64,000 nucleotides of DNA from Acidovorax sp. Leaf78 (GTDB lineage: Bacteria; Pseudomonadota; Gammaproteobacteria; Burkholderiales; Burkholderiaceae_C). Below are positions 27,363 to 34,846 of this stretch, one piece after another; position 1 is the first letter of the stretch, and the number at the start of each line of letters is the position of its first letter. The notes below the pieces were generated by a model. That model saw only the letters and a list, made by a program, of their open reading frames with translations. It was not told where the DNA came from and did not search any database. Location: the NCBI RefSeq assembly GCF_001422735.1, contig NZ_LMLZ01000012.1:186001-250000 (forward strand), written 5' to 3'. Position numbers and translations under genes: made by a program.

Positions 27363-28316
27363 ATGGACCTGCCCGACAGCCAGCACGCCGATGAACTGGC
27401 CACCCTTCTTGCCCTGAGCGACGCGGGTTCGTTTGCGGCGGCGGGCCGCGCGCTGCAGCGCCACCCCTCGGTGCTGTCCAAGCGCCTGAACGCGCTGGAG
27501 CGCCGCCTGGGCGTGAGGCTGGTCGAGCGCACCACGCGCCAACTGCACCTGACGGACGCCGGCCAGCGCCTGGTAGAGAAGGTGCGCGAGGCGACGGATT
27601 TGATCGCACAGGCGGAGAAAGAAGCGGCCGACGGTGCAGCGCAGGTGCGCGGGCGGCTGCGCATATCGGTGCCTGCCGCCATGGGGCGGCGCCTGCTCAG
27701 CCCGATGGTGGCCGAGTTTGCGCTGGCCCATCCAGAGGTCACGCTGGAGCTGGAGTACGCCGACCGGCTGGTGGACATCGTGGGCGAACGCTTCGACGCC
27801 GCGGTCCGCATCGGCCAATTGGCCGACAGCCGGCTGGTGGCCACGCGGCTGTGCAGCCACCGCCGCATCATGGCGGCGGCACCGGCCTACCTGGCAAAGC
27901 ACGGCACCCCGCAGCTGCCCGCAGACCTGGCGCAGCACAACTGCCTGGGCTTCACCGGCCTGCAGTCGTACCCGGAATGGCAGCTCACGCAGCCGGGCGC
28001 GAGCCACAGCGTGGTGGTGCGCGGCTCGCTGGTCAGCAACGACAATGAGGCGCTGCTTGCGGCTGCCCTGCTGGGCGTGGGCATCCTGGCGGGTGGCGAC
28101 TGGTTGATCAACCCCGGCATCGCATCGGGCCAACTGGTGCAGGTGCTGCCGCAGTGGCAGCTCAATGCCGACGCGGGGATCTACCTGGTGCGGCCCTCGG
28201 CCCGGTTCAGCACGGCGGCGATGGCGGCCTTTCGCACGTGGGTCGTGGACTGGTTTGCGGCGCGGGCGGGCAAGGCCCTGGCTGAGGCGGACGCTGCCGT
28301 GGACGCGCTGCGGTGA
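27363..28316 (+). CDS. LysR-type transcriptional regulator
   Basis: 317 residues. The helix-turn-helix is near residues 12-70 (SFAAAGRALQRHPSVLSKRL), followed by an effector-binding domain (about 95-300). The region GERFDAAVRIGQLADSRLVATRL resembles the CrgA/PecT-type LysR branch that often regulates quinone-responsive or aromatic-compound genes. It follows the broken quinone oxidoreductase on the same strand after 88 bases, so the two may have been functionally linked. Start 27363 (MDLPDSQHADELATLL) is the first ATG compatible with the domain. Confidence 0.88.
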   Translation: MDLPDSQHADELATLLALSDAGSFAAAGRALQRHPSVLSKRLNALERRLGVRLVERTTRQLHLTDAGQRLVEKVREATDLIAQAEKEAADGAAQVRGRLRISVPAAMGRRLLSPMVAEFALAHPEVTLELEYADRLVDIVGERFDAAVRIGQLADSRLVATRLCSHRRIMAAAPAYLAKHGTPQLPADLAQHNCLGFTGLQSYPEWQLTQPGASHSVVVRGSLVSNDNEALLAAALLGVGILAGGDWLINPGIASGQLVQVLPQWQLNADAGIYLVRPSARFSTAAMAAFRTWVVDWFAARAGKALAEADAAVDALR

Positions 28317-28410
28317 ACGGCCGTGCTGCTTTGCGGCGTTGCGTTATCGACTTTTTCTTCTTCCCTCGGGCGCAGATGCCGCCCTGTGCTTTTTCTTTCA
28401 TTGATATTCC

Positions 28411-29325
28411 ATGACCCAGGCCAAGCCCCAGCCCCAGCAGCATCCCGCCACACCCGGCACCCTCGACGCGTTTATGCCCTTGCTCTTCGTCGCGCTGTGG
28501 AGCACCGGCTTCATCGGCGCCAAGCTGGGGCTGCCGTATGTGGAGCCGCTCACCTTTCTGGCCATTCGTTTCGCAATCGTCGCCGTGCTGATGCTGGCGG
28601 TGGTGACGCTGGTGCGGGCTCCGTGGCCGCCGTCGGGCAGGGCGTGGCTGCACATCGGCGTGTCGGGCCTGCTGGTGCACGGGGTGTACCTGGGCGGGGT
28701 GTTCATCGCCATCGGCCACGGGCTGCCGTCGGGCATCACGGCGCTGGTGGTGGGGCTGCAGCCGCTGTTGACGGCGCTGGTGGCGGGTGCCCTGCTGGGC
28801 GAGAAGGTGCGGCCCGCGCAGTGGGCGGGCCTGGCCCTGGGGTTTACCGGCGTGGCGCTGGTGGTGGCCGGCAAGGTGGCCACGGTGCCTGGCGGCGCGC
28901 TGGTGGGCATGCTGCTGCCAGCGGTGGTGGCGCTGCTGGGCATCACGGCCGGCACGCTGTACCAAAAGCGCTTTTGCCCGGCGTTCGATTTGCGCACCGG
29001 CTCGGTCATCCAGTACCTGCCGTGCGTGGTGGCCATGGCGGTGCTGGCGTACGCGACGGAAACCATGGCCGTGCAGTGGAGCGGCGAGTTTCTCTTTGCG
29101 CTGGGCTGGCTGGTGCTGGTGCTGTCCCTGGGCGCCGTCAGTTTGCTGAATCTGCTGATCCGCCGCGGCGGCGCGGTGAACGTGGCCAGCCTGTTCTACC
29201 TGACCCCGCCCACGACCGCGCTGATCGCCTGGGCCGTGTTTGGAGAGACGCTCAGCGGCTGGGCGCTGGCGGGCATGGCGCTGGCGGCTGCGGGGGTGTG
29301 GCTGGCCAGGCAGACTGGCCGGTGA
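28411..29325 (+). CDS. EamA/DMT-family transporter
   Basis: A 304-residue membrane protein with ten predicted helices in two EamA repeats. LLFVALWSTGFIGAKLGLPY is the typical first helix, and GITALVVGLQPLLTALVAG then GEKVRPAQWAGLALGFTGVAL mark the end of repeat one. The second half includes VASLFYLTPPTTALIAWAVF and GETLSGWALAGMALAAAGV. It lies 94 bases after the LysR gene on the same strand. It is a different DMT subgroup from the gene at 3310. Substrate unknown; members often export amino acids or metabolites. Confidence 0.88.
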   Translation: MTQAKPQPQQHPATPGTLDAFMPLLFVALWSTGFIGAKLGLPYVEPLTFLAIRFAIVAVLMLAVVTLVRAPWPPSGRAWLHIGVSGLLVHGVYLGGVFIAIGHGLPSGITALVVGLQPLLTALVAGALLGEKVRPAQWAGLALGFTGVALVVAGKVATVPGGALVGMLLPAVVALLGITAGTLYQKRFCPAFDLRTGSVIQYLPCVVAMAVLAYATETMAVQWSGEFLFALGWLVLVLSLGAVSLLNLLIRRGGAVNVASLFYLTPPTTALIAWAVFGETLSGWALAGMALAAAGVWLARQTGR

Positions 29326-29365
29326 GGGGGCCGGCGCTGCCGGCACCTGCGGGTCTGTGCAGGTG

Positions 29366-29424
29366 TTTGCTATCTATTTGGTAGCTGCTGGCGACCATTG
29401 GGAGCGCGGTACAGCCCTTTTTTA
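29366..29424 (+). repeat. Dispersed two-stem palindromic repeat, family 1
   Basis: TTTGCTATCTATTTGGTAGC, then TGCTGGCGACCATTGGGAGC and GCGGTACAGCCCTTTTTTA. It lies between the convergent 3' ends of the EamA gene and the unknown gene at 29440; the terminal T-run could help end + strand transcription. Confidence 0.8.
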
Positions 29425-29439
29425 TGAGGTGCGGTTTTT

Positions 29440-29856
29440 CTAAACGCCCGGATCTACCGCCAGGATGCTCAGCGGCCCGGCGATGGACAAGCCGCTCAGG
29501 CCGGTGGAGGCGCTGAGCGCAGACACATGGCCATCCACCGCCCAGACATCGACGTGCGCGTCTTTGACGCCGAACCGGCACGACACCGTGGCAAGGCGAA
29601 ACTTGTCCTTACGGGCAAACAACACGCCCCCTGGCCACCGGTGCCAGAGCCAGCGCTTGCTGTAGAGCTCGATCTGTTTCCAGTCCGACACGCGGCGGAT
29701 GTTGTTGATGCAGAGCACTTGCTGCGCCAGCAAGCGGCCGTCCGCCGGGGGCAGTGCGGCAGCGGTGGCGTCGAGCAGTGCCTTTTCAAACGGCAACAGC
29801 TTGTTGGATGGCGTCGGCGCGACGATGCGCGGAGCCGAGAAATTCAGTGCAGCCAC
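29440..29856 (-). CDS. Uncharacterised protein downstream of aminotransferase
   Basis: 138 residues read from a GTG at 29856, ten bases after the aminotransferase stop. The stretch APTPSNKLLPFEKALLDATA then LLAQQVLCINNIRRVSDWKQ and ELYSKRWLWHRWPGGVLF looks like a folded, non-repetitive domain rather than a shadow frame: it is balanced in composition and ends in a clean stop. A longer in-frame start at 29922 would overlap the aminotransferase. No function recognised; co-transcription with the aminotransferase is likely from spacing. Confidence 0.65.
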   Translation of the reverse strand: MAALNFSAPRIVAPTPSNKLLPFEKALLDATAAALPPADGRLLAQQVLCINNIRRVSDWKQIELYSKRWLWHRWPGGVLFARKDKFRLATVSCRFGVKDAHVDVWAVDGHVSALSASTGLSGLSIAGPLSILAVDPGV

Positions 29857-29866
29857 GGTCCGCGTC

Positions 29867-31018
29867 TCACAACTTGCGCAGCCGCTCCAGCGCGGCGCGC
29901 AGCGTGTCGTCCTTCTTGGCAAAACAAAAGCGCACCACGCGCTGGTCGAACCCGTCGCCGTAGAACGCCGACAGCGGAATCGCCGCCACGCCCACTTCGC
30001 GGGTGAGCCACTGGCAGAAGTCGGATTCGTTCAAATCGCTCACGGCAGAGATGTCCACGCACTGGAAGTAGCTGCCGTTGCTGGGCAGCAGCTTCAGGCG
30101 CGAGTCCGCCAAGCCCTGGCGGAACAGGTCGCGCTTGGCTTGGTAGAACGCGGGCAGCTGCAGGTAAGGCGCCGGGTCTTGCAGGTAAGCGGCCAAGCCG
30201 TGCTGCATGGGCGTGTTCACGGTGAACACGTTGAACTGGTGCACCTTGCGGAATTCGGCCGTCAGCGCTGCAGGGGCCGCCACGGTGCCGACCTTCCAGC
30301 CGGTGACGTGGAAGGTCTTGCCAAAGCTCGACACGATGAACGCGCGCGCCGCCAGGCCCGGAAAGCGCGCGGCGCTTTCATGCTCGGCGCCGTCGAACAC
30401 CATGTGCTCGTACACCTCGTCGCTGATGAGCAGGATGTCGGTGGGAGCGAGCAGGTCTTCGAGCTGGCGCATCTCCTGGGCCGTCCAGATGGTGGCGCTG
30501 GGGTTGTGCGGGCTGTTGATGAGGATGGCGCGGGTGCGGGGCGTGATGGCCGCGCTGATCTTGCCGAAGTCGGGCCGGAAGCTGCCGGGCGTGAGCGGCA
30601 CGCGCACCGCCTTGCCGCCCGCCAGTTCAATGTTGGGCACGTAGCTGTCGTAGCAGGGGTCGAGCACGATGACCTCGTCGCCCGGGTGCACGACGGCCAG
30701 GATGGCGGTGATGATGGCCTGCGTGGCGCCGGCCGTGATGGTGATCTCGGTGTTGGGGTGGTAGGCCCGGCCATGCAGCGTTTCGATCTTGCGGGCCACG
30801 GCTTCGCGCAGCACCGGCACGCCGGGCATGGGCGGGTACTGGTTGTGGCCGGCCTGCATGGCCGCCGTGACGGCGTTCACCAGCTCGGGGGCGCATTCAA
30901 AGTCGGGAAAGCCCTGGCCCAGGTTGACGGCCTGGTGCTCTGCGGCCAGTGCCGACATCACGGTGAAGATGGTGGTGCCCACGTTGGGCAACTTGCTGGG
31001 GAAGGACGGAGTGCTCAT
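29867..31018 (-). CDS. PLP-dependent aminotransferase, methionine aminotransferase (YbdL)-like
   Basis: 383 residues, fold type I class I/II aminotransferase. Motifs in order: NLGQGFPDF near residue 30, NQYPPMPGVPVLREAVA, the GATQAI helix, NSPHNPSATIW, DEVYEH, the PLP-binding Lys in SSFGKTFHVTGWKVG and the carboxylate-binding Arg in VRFCFAK. Together these match the YbdL/kynurenine-aminotransferase-like group that transaminates methionine and aromatic amino acids. Start 31018 (MSTPSFPSKLPNVGTTIF). Its downstream partner is an unknown gene. Substrate within the group is not certain. Confidence 0.9.
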   Translation of the reverse strand: MSTPSFPSKLPNVGTTIFTVMSALAAEHQAVNLGQGFPDFECAPELVNAVTAAMQAGHNQYPPMPGVPVLREAVARKIETLHGRAYHPNTEITITAGATQAIITAILAVVHPGDEVIVLDPCYDSYVPNIELAGGKAVRVPLTPGSFRPDFGKISAAITPRTRAILINSPHNPSATIWTAQEMRQLEDLLAPTDILLISDEVYEHMVFDGAEHESAARFPGLAARAFIVSSFGKTFHVTGWKVGTVAAPAALTAEFRKVHQFNVFTVNTPMQHGLAAYLQDPAPYLQLPAFYQAKRDLFRQGLADSRLKLLPSNGSYFQCVDISAVSDLNESDFCQWLTREVGVAAIPLSAFYGDGFDQRVVRFCFAKKDDTLRAALERLRKL

Positions 31019-31084
31019 CGCGTGGTGTCAATCATGGGAAATCAGCGCGGCGTTTGTCGGCCCGAAGGCCGCGGAGCAGGCCAA

Positions 31085-31170
31085 GCCAGCGGACGCCGTG
31101 GAACTGGCTTTGCCAGGCCACCGGCGGCGTCCCCCTGGAGGGGGAAGCCGCGAAGCGGCTCAGGGGGTGT
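31085..31170 (-). repeat. Stop-codon-anchored repeat, family 2
   Basis: On the minus strand, ACACCCCCTGAGCCGCTTC begins one base after the cysB TGA. It contains a GCCGCTTCGCGGC-type hairpin and CCCCCTCCAGGGGG, then GGTGGCCTGGCAAAGCCAG and TTCCACGGCGTCCGC. Same order and orientation as the copies at 6312 and 8914. Confidence 0.87.
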
Positions 31171-31171
31171 T

Positions 31172-32113
31172 TCAAAGTTCGTAGTCGTTGACATGGCCGG
31201 TCATCGCGCGGGCGATGAGTTCGCGGCTCAGGCGGTCGCTGAGCAGCTCGGCAAACTTGTAGACGAAGTTGCGCAGGTAGGCGCCGCGCTTGAAGGCGAC
31301 GCGCGCCACGCTCTGGCCGAACAGGTGGCCCACGGGGCGCACCACCAGGTCGCCCAGCGGGTCGTCGCGCATGGCCATCTCGGCCACGATGCCGATGCCC
31401 AGGCCCAGGCGCACGTAGGTCTTGATCACGTCCGAGTCGATGGCTTCGAGCACGATGCGCGGCTGCAGCTTGCGGGCGGCAAAGGCGTGGTCGATCTTGC
31501 CGCGGCCGGTGAACGAGGGGTGGTAGGTGATCAGGGCTTCGTGGGCCAGGTCATCGAGGCCGATGCGCTCTTTTTGCGCCAACGGGTGGTCGGTGGGCAC
31601 CACCAGCACGTGCTGCCATTCGTAGCAGGGCAGGGTGACCAGCTCGGGGTAGTCCGCCAGGGATTCGGTGGCCATGCCGATCTCGGCCACCTCGTCGATG
31701 ATCATGCGGGCCACTTCGTGCGGCGTGGCCTGGTGCAGGCTGATGTTGACCTTGGGGTAGGCCTCGCGCAGGCGGGCCACCGGCACCGGCAGCACGTAGC
31801 GGGCCTGGGTGTGGGTGGTGGCGATGCTGAGCGTGCCGCTGTCCTGCGCGCTGAACTGCTCGCCGATGCGCTTCAAGTTGCCCACCTCGCGCATGATGAC
31901 TTCGATGCTCTTGAGCACGTGCTGGCCCGGCTCGGTGATGCGCTTGAGGCGTTTGCCATGGCGCGCGAAAATGTCCACGCCCAATTCTTCTTCCAGCTCG
32001 ATGATGGCCTTGGAGACACCGGGCTGGGATGTGTGCAGGGCCTTGGCCGCCTCGGTCAGGTTGAGGTTGCGCCGCGCGGCCTCTTGCACAAAACGGAATT
32101 GGTGCAGATTCAT
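31172..32113 (-). CDS. cysB: LysR-type regulator CysB of sulfur assimilation
   Basis: 313 residues with the CysB-type N-terminus MNLHQFRFVQEAARRNLNLT and the helix-turn-helix EAAKALHTSQPGVSKAIIEL. The effector domain has TTHTQARYVLP, which in CysB forms part of the sulfate/acetylserine pocket. CysB activates cysteine-biosynthesis genes. It could also be the paralogue Cbl. The context favours sulfur metabolism: the next gene upstream makes a siroheme precursor, the cofactor of sulfite reductase. A near-perfect 21-bp palindrome lies 20 bases before the start. A family 2 repeat follows the stop. Confidence 0.9.
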   Translation of the reverse strand: MNLHQFRFVQEAARRNLNLTEAAKALHTSQPGVSKAIIELEEELGVDIFARHGKRLKRITEPGQHVLKSIEVIMREVGNLKRIGEQFSAQDSGTLSIATTHTQARYVLPVPVARLREAYPKVNISLHQATPHEVARMIIDEVAEIGMATESLADYPELVTLPCYEWQHVLVVPTDHPLAQKERIGLDDLAHEALITYHPSFTGRGKIDHAFAARKLQPRIVLEAIDSDVIKTYVRLGLGIGIVAEMAMRDDPLGDLVVRPVGHLFGQSVARVAFKRGAYLRNFVYKFAELLSDRLSRELIARAMTGHVNDYEL

Positions 32114-32132
32114 ATCTGATATCGCCTAAAGA

Positions 32133-32153
32133 GTTGCATCATTATGCTGCAAC
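32133..32153 (-). promoter_or_regulatory. 21-bp palindrome upstream of cysB, probable autoregulatory site
   Basis: GTTGCA (32133-32138) and TGCAAC (32148-32153) flank a core CAT-T-ATG that is also symmetric; only one base pair breaks the dyad. It contains the T-N11-A pattern of LysR-type sites and lies in the 71-base cbiX-cysB gap. A second palindrome, ATATCTGATAT (32112-32122), overlaps the start codon. Confidence 0.6.
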
Positions 32154-32184
32154 CATCTAAAGAAATCAGACGACCCTGCCGGAT

Positions 32185-32562
32185 TTATCGCTCGGCCGGG
32201 CTCTCGCAGGCAATGTCTGCCATCAGGGCGGTCATGCGCGGGTCTTCGCCGATGGCCTGCTGCACATGGAATTGCGTGGCGGGGTGGGCGCTGCGCAGCG
32301 CCTGCACCAGCACCGGAAGGTCTTCCCGCGCGTGCTTGCCCGTGCCCAGAAACATCGGCACTACAGTGACCTGCGCGGCACCCTGCGCTACCAGCTGGGC
32401 AGCGGCCTCGGGCAAGCTGGGGCTGCACAGCTCCAGGTACGCGCAGGCCACGGGCCGCTCGGGGTGGGCGGCGGCAATGCGGGTGGCGACGGCCTCCATG
32501 GGCGCGCGCCACAGGGGGTCGCGTGATCCGTGGGCGAACAGGATGATGGCGCTGAGGCTCAT
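32185..32562 (-). CDS. cbiX: Sirohydrochlorin chelatase, CbiX/SirB type (small form)
   Basis: 125 residues. Inserts Fe or Co into sirohydrochlorin on the way to siroheme or cobalamin. The start AIILFAHGSRDPLWRAPM carries the conserved metal-binding His (H10). VTVVPMFLGTGKHAREDLP carries the second site. The length is that of the single-domain CbiX-S form. The start at 32562 is followed directly by the chelatase fold; the longer open frame upstream belongs to the lptG region. It sits 29 bases after lptG and before cysB on the same strand, which suggests an iron/siroheme role over cobalamin. Confidence 0.9.
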   Translation of the reverse strand: MSLSAIILFAHGSRDPLWRAPMEAVATRIAAAHPERPVACAYLELCSPSLPEAAAQLVAQGAAQVTVVPMFLGTGKHAREDLPVLVQALRSAHPATQFHVQQAIGEDPRMTALMADIACESPAER

Positions 32563-32591
32563 GGCAGGGTGGTGTGTTTCAAGGGGGCCAG

Positions 32592-33698
32592 CTAGCGCCT
32601 GAGCACCAGCCAGCCGAAGGCGGCCAGGGACAACACGGAGTAGATCAGCCCGGGCGCGGCGGCAGTCAGCCACGGCGACCAGTTCTGCAGGTTGCCTGCG
32701 TAGCCGAACACGTTGTTGAGCAGGAAGAAGCTGATGCCCGCCATCACCCCTCCGAACACATAGCCCGCAATGCCGCCCGAGCGGAAATGCAGGTAGGCAA
32801 AAGGCAGGGCCAGCACCACCATCACCAGGCACGAGAGCGGGTAGAACACCTTGCGCCAGAACTCGATCTCGTAGCGCTGGGCGGACTGTCCGTTGGCGTC
32901 CAGATGCCGGATGTACTGGAACAGGTCGATGGTGGCCATGCGGTCGGGCTTGAGCAGCGAGGCAGCGACCATGTCGGCACTGATGCGCGTGGGCCACTGC
33001 AGCGTGGGGGTGTCCAGGTGCTCGACCCGGGCCCCGTCGGTGCCGCGCTGCTCGAACTTGCTGCGCTGCACCTTTTCAAGCTCCCAGGCGCCATCGGGCC
33101 CGAACTGCCCGGAGGCGGCACGTGTTTGCGATGCCAGGCGGCCCTTGCCGTCGAATTCAAAAATGCGCACGTCCAGCATGCCGCCGTTCGGGGTGAGTGC
33201 GCGCACGTTCACCGCGAAGGAGTGGTCTTCCTGGCGCTCCTTGAGCCACGCACCGGTGGCCCCCGTGGTCAGGCGGCCCAGGTAGCGCACCTTCACCAGC
33301 TGGGCCGCTCGGTCGGTCAGCGGCGCGATGTAGTCGCCCACCGCGAACGTGAACAGCACGAACACGCCGCCCAGCGTCAGCAGGGTGCGCAGCGCCCGCC
33401 ACGGGCCCATGCCGCTCGTGCGCATGATGGTGAACTCCGAGCTTTGCGCCAGGCGCGCCATCACGAAGATGGTGCCGATGAGCACCGTGATGGGAAGTAG
33501 CTCGTACAGGTGGCTGGGAATGCTGAGCACCACGAACAGGAACGCGTGGGAGAGCTGGTAACCCTCGGCGCCCGCGCGGCCCACCCAGCGCAGTTCGTCC
33601 ACCAGGTCGAAGAAGAAGAACAGGGCCAGGAACCCTGCGGTCACGAAGGTGACGGCCAGCAGGGCTTCGCGGTGGATGAGTCGGCGGATGGTTTTCAT
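32592..33698 (-). CDS. lptG: LPS export ABC transporter permease LptG
   Basis: Inner-membrane permease that with LptF and LptB extracts LPS and feeds it to LptC. The 368 residues contain three N-terminal helices (SHLYELLPITVLIGTIF; EFTIMRTSGMGPWRALRTLL is the coupling-helix region), a periplasmic beta-jellyroll domain (about 130-260) and three C-terminal helices (LSCLVMVVLALPFAYLHFRSG). Start 33698 overlaps the lptF stop as ATGA. It is followed 29 bases later by the chelatase gene. Confidence 0.95.
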   Translation of the reverse strand: MKTIRRLIHREALLAVTFVTAGFLALFFFFDLVDELRWVGRAGAEGYQLSHAFLFVVLSIPSHLYELLPITVLIGTIFVMARLAQSSEFTIMRTSGMGPWRALRTLLTLGGVFVLFTFAVGDYIAPLTDRAAQLVKVRYLGRLTTGATGAWLKERQEDHSFAVNVRALTPNGGMLDVRIFEFDGKGRLASQTRAASGQFGPDGAWELEKVQRSKFEQRGTDGARVEHLDTPTLQWPTRISADMVAASLLKPDRMATIDLFQYIRHLDANGQSAQRYEIEFWRKVFYPLSCLVMVVLALPFAYLHFRSGGIAGYVFGGVMAGISFFLLNNVFGYAGNLQNWSPWLTAAAPGLIYSVLSLAAFGWLVLRR

Positions 33699-34801
33699 GG
33701 GGCGCTCCGGGGCTTCGGACCGGCCTGCCAGAGCCGGCGGATGGTCCATTGGTTGTGGCGCGCGGCCAGCACCAGCAGCGACGCCATCAGCATGCCGCCG
33801 TGCAGCAGCACCATGAAGCTGGCCAGGCCGAGCCTGCCGGCCCCGACCCAGCTTTGCCCCAGGGTCATGAGGTTGTAGTAGACGATGAAGGCAAAGAGCG
33901 CAAACACCAGGCTGGTGCTGCGCGCGGCCCGCGGGTTGACGCTGGCCACGGCCAGGCCCAGCACCACGAAGTTCAGGGCCGCAAGCGCGAGGCCGATGCG
34001 CCAGCCCAATTCGGCCTGGAAGGCGGGCAGGGGGTTCATCACCAGTTCATGCGTGGCGCGGGTCTTGACAGACAGTTCTTCGGCCGACCCCGAGGGCGCC
34101 GAGCCGATGCGGGTGCCGTATTCGGAGAACTCGCTCACCTTCACGCCGGGTTTGTCGCGCGTGGTCTCCAGGCGCTGGCCGTCCGTCAGCAGGGCCATGC
34201 GCTCGCCGTTCTGGGTCTCCAGCCGCGCACTGCGCGCCGATGTCACGGACTCCCGCGTGCCGTCGGTGGCGGCGATGAAGATGTTGTTGCCGGTCTGCGT
34301 GTCCGCGCTTTCCTTGTCGATGAAGAACACGCGGCTGCCGTTGGAGGATTCCTGGAATTCGCCCGGCGCGATGCGGTCGATGTCGCTGCGCTGCTCGTAG
34401 CGGGTCTTGAGTTCCTGGATCTGCGAGTTGGCCCAGGGCCAGACCAGCAGCGAAAGAACGGCGACCACCGCCATCACCGGCCAGGCAAACCGCACCAGGG
34501 GCTTGAGCAGGCTGATGAGGCCGCGGCCGCTGGCGAACCAGATGACCATCTCGCTGTCGCGGTACATGCGCGACAGCGTGCCGACCACGGCGATGAAGAG
34601 GCTCAGGCTCAGGATGGTGGGCAGCTGCCCGAGGACGGTGAAGCCCATGACCAGCATCACATCGGATGGACTGACACTGCCCCGGGAGGCCTGGCCGAGG
34701 GTGCGGATCAGCATCATGGTCATGACCACGGTCACCAGCACCACGAGCGTCGCACCAAAGCTGCGCGCCAGCTCCTTGCGGATGGATGAATCGAATAACA
34801 T
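33695..34801 (-). CDS. lptF: LPS export ABC transporter permease LptF
   Basis: Partner of LptG in LPS extraction. The 368 residues begin MLFDSSIRKELARSFGATL, followed by a helix, PTILSLSLFIAVVGTLSRMY and the cytoplasmic coupling segment DSEMVIWFASGRGLISLL. A jellyroll domain spans about 130-260 and three C-terminal helices follow. Start 34801 is 45 bases from the divergent pepA start, the common arrangement in proteobacteria. The frame continues open upstream through pepA antisense, which is not coding. Confidence 0.95.
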   Translation of the reverse strand: MLFDSSIRKELARSFGATLVVLVTVVMTMMLIRTLGQASRGSVSPSDVMLVMGFTVLGQLPTILSLSLFIAVVGTLSRMYRDSEMVIWFASGRGLISLLKPLVRFAWPVMAVVAVLSLLVWPWANSQIQELKTRYEQRSDIDRIAPGEFQESSNGSRVFFIDKESADTQTGNNIFIAATDGTRESVTSARSARLETQNGERMALLTDGQRLETTRDKPGVKVSEFSEYGTRIGSAPSGSAEELSVKTRATHELVMNPLPAFQAELGWRIGLALAALNFVVLGLAVASVNPRAARSTSLVFALFAFIVYYNLMTLGQSWVGAGRLGLASFMVLLHGGMLMASLLVLAARHNQWTIRRLWQAGPKPRSAP

Positions 34802-34846
34802 TGGCTCGCAGCCTGTAGAGCACGCTGAAAAAGGAAAACATCGATT

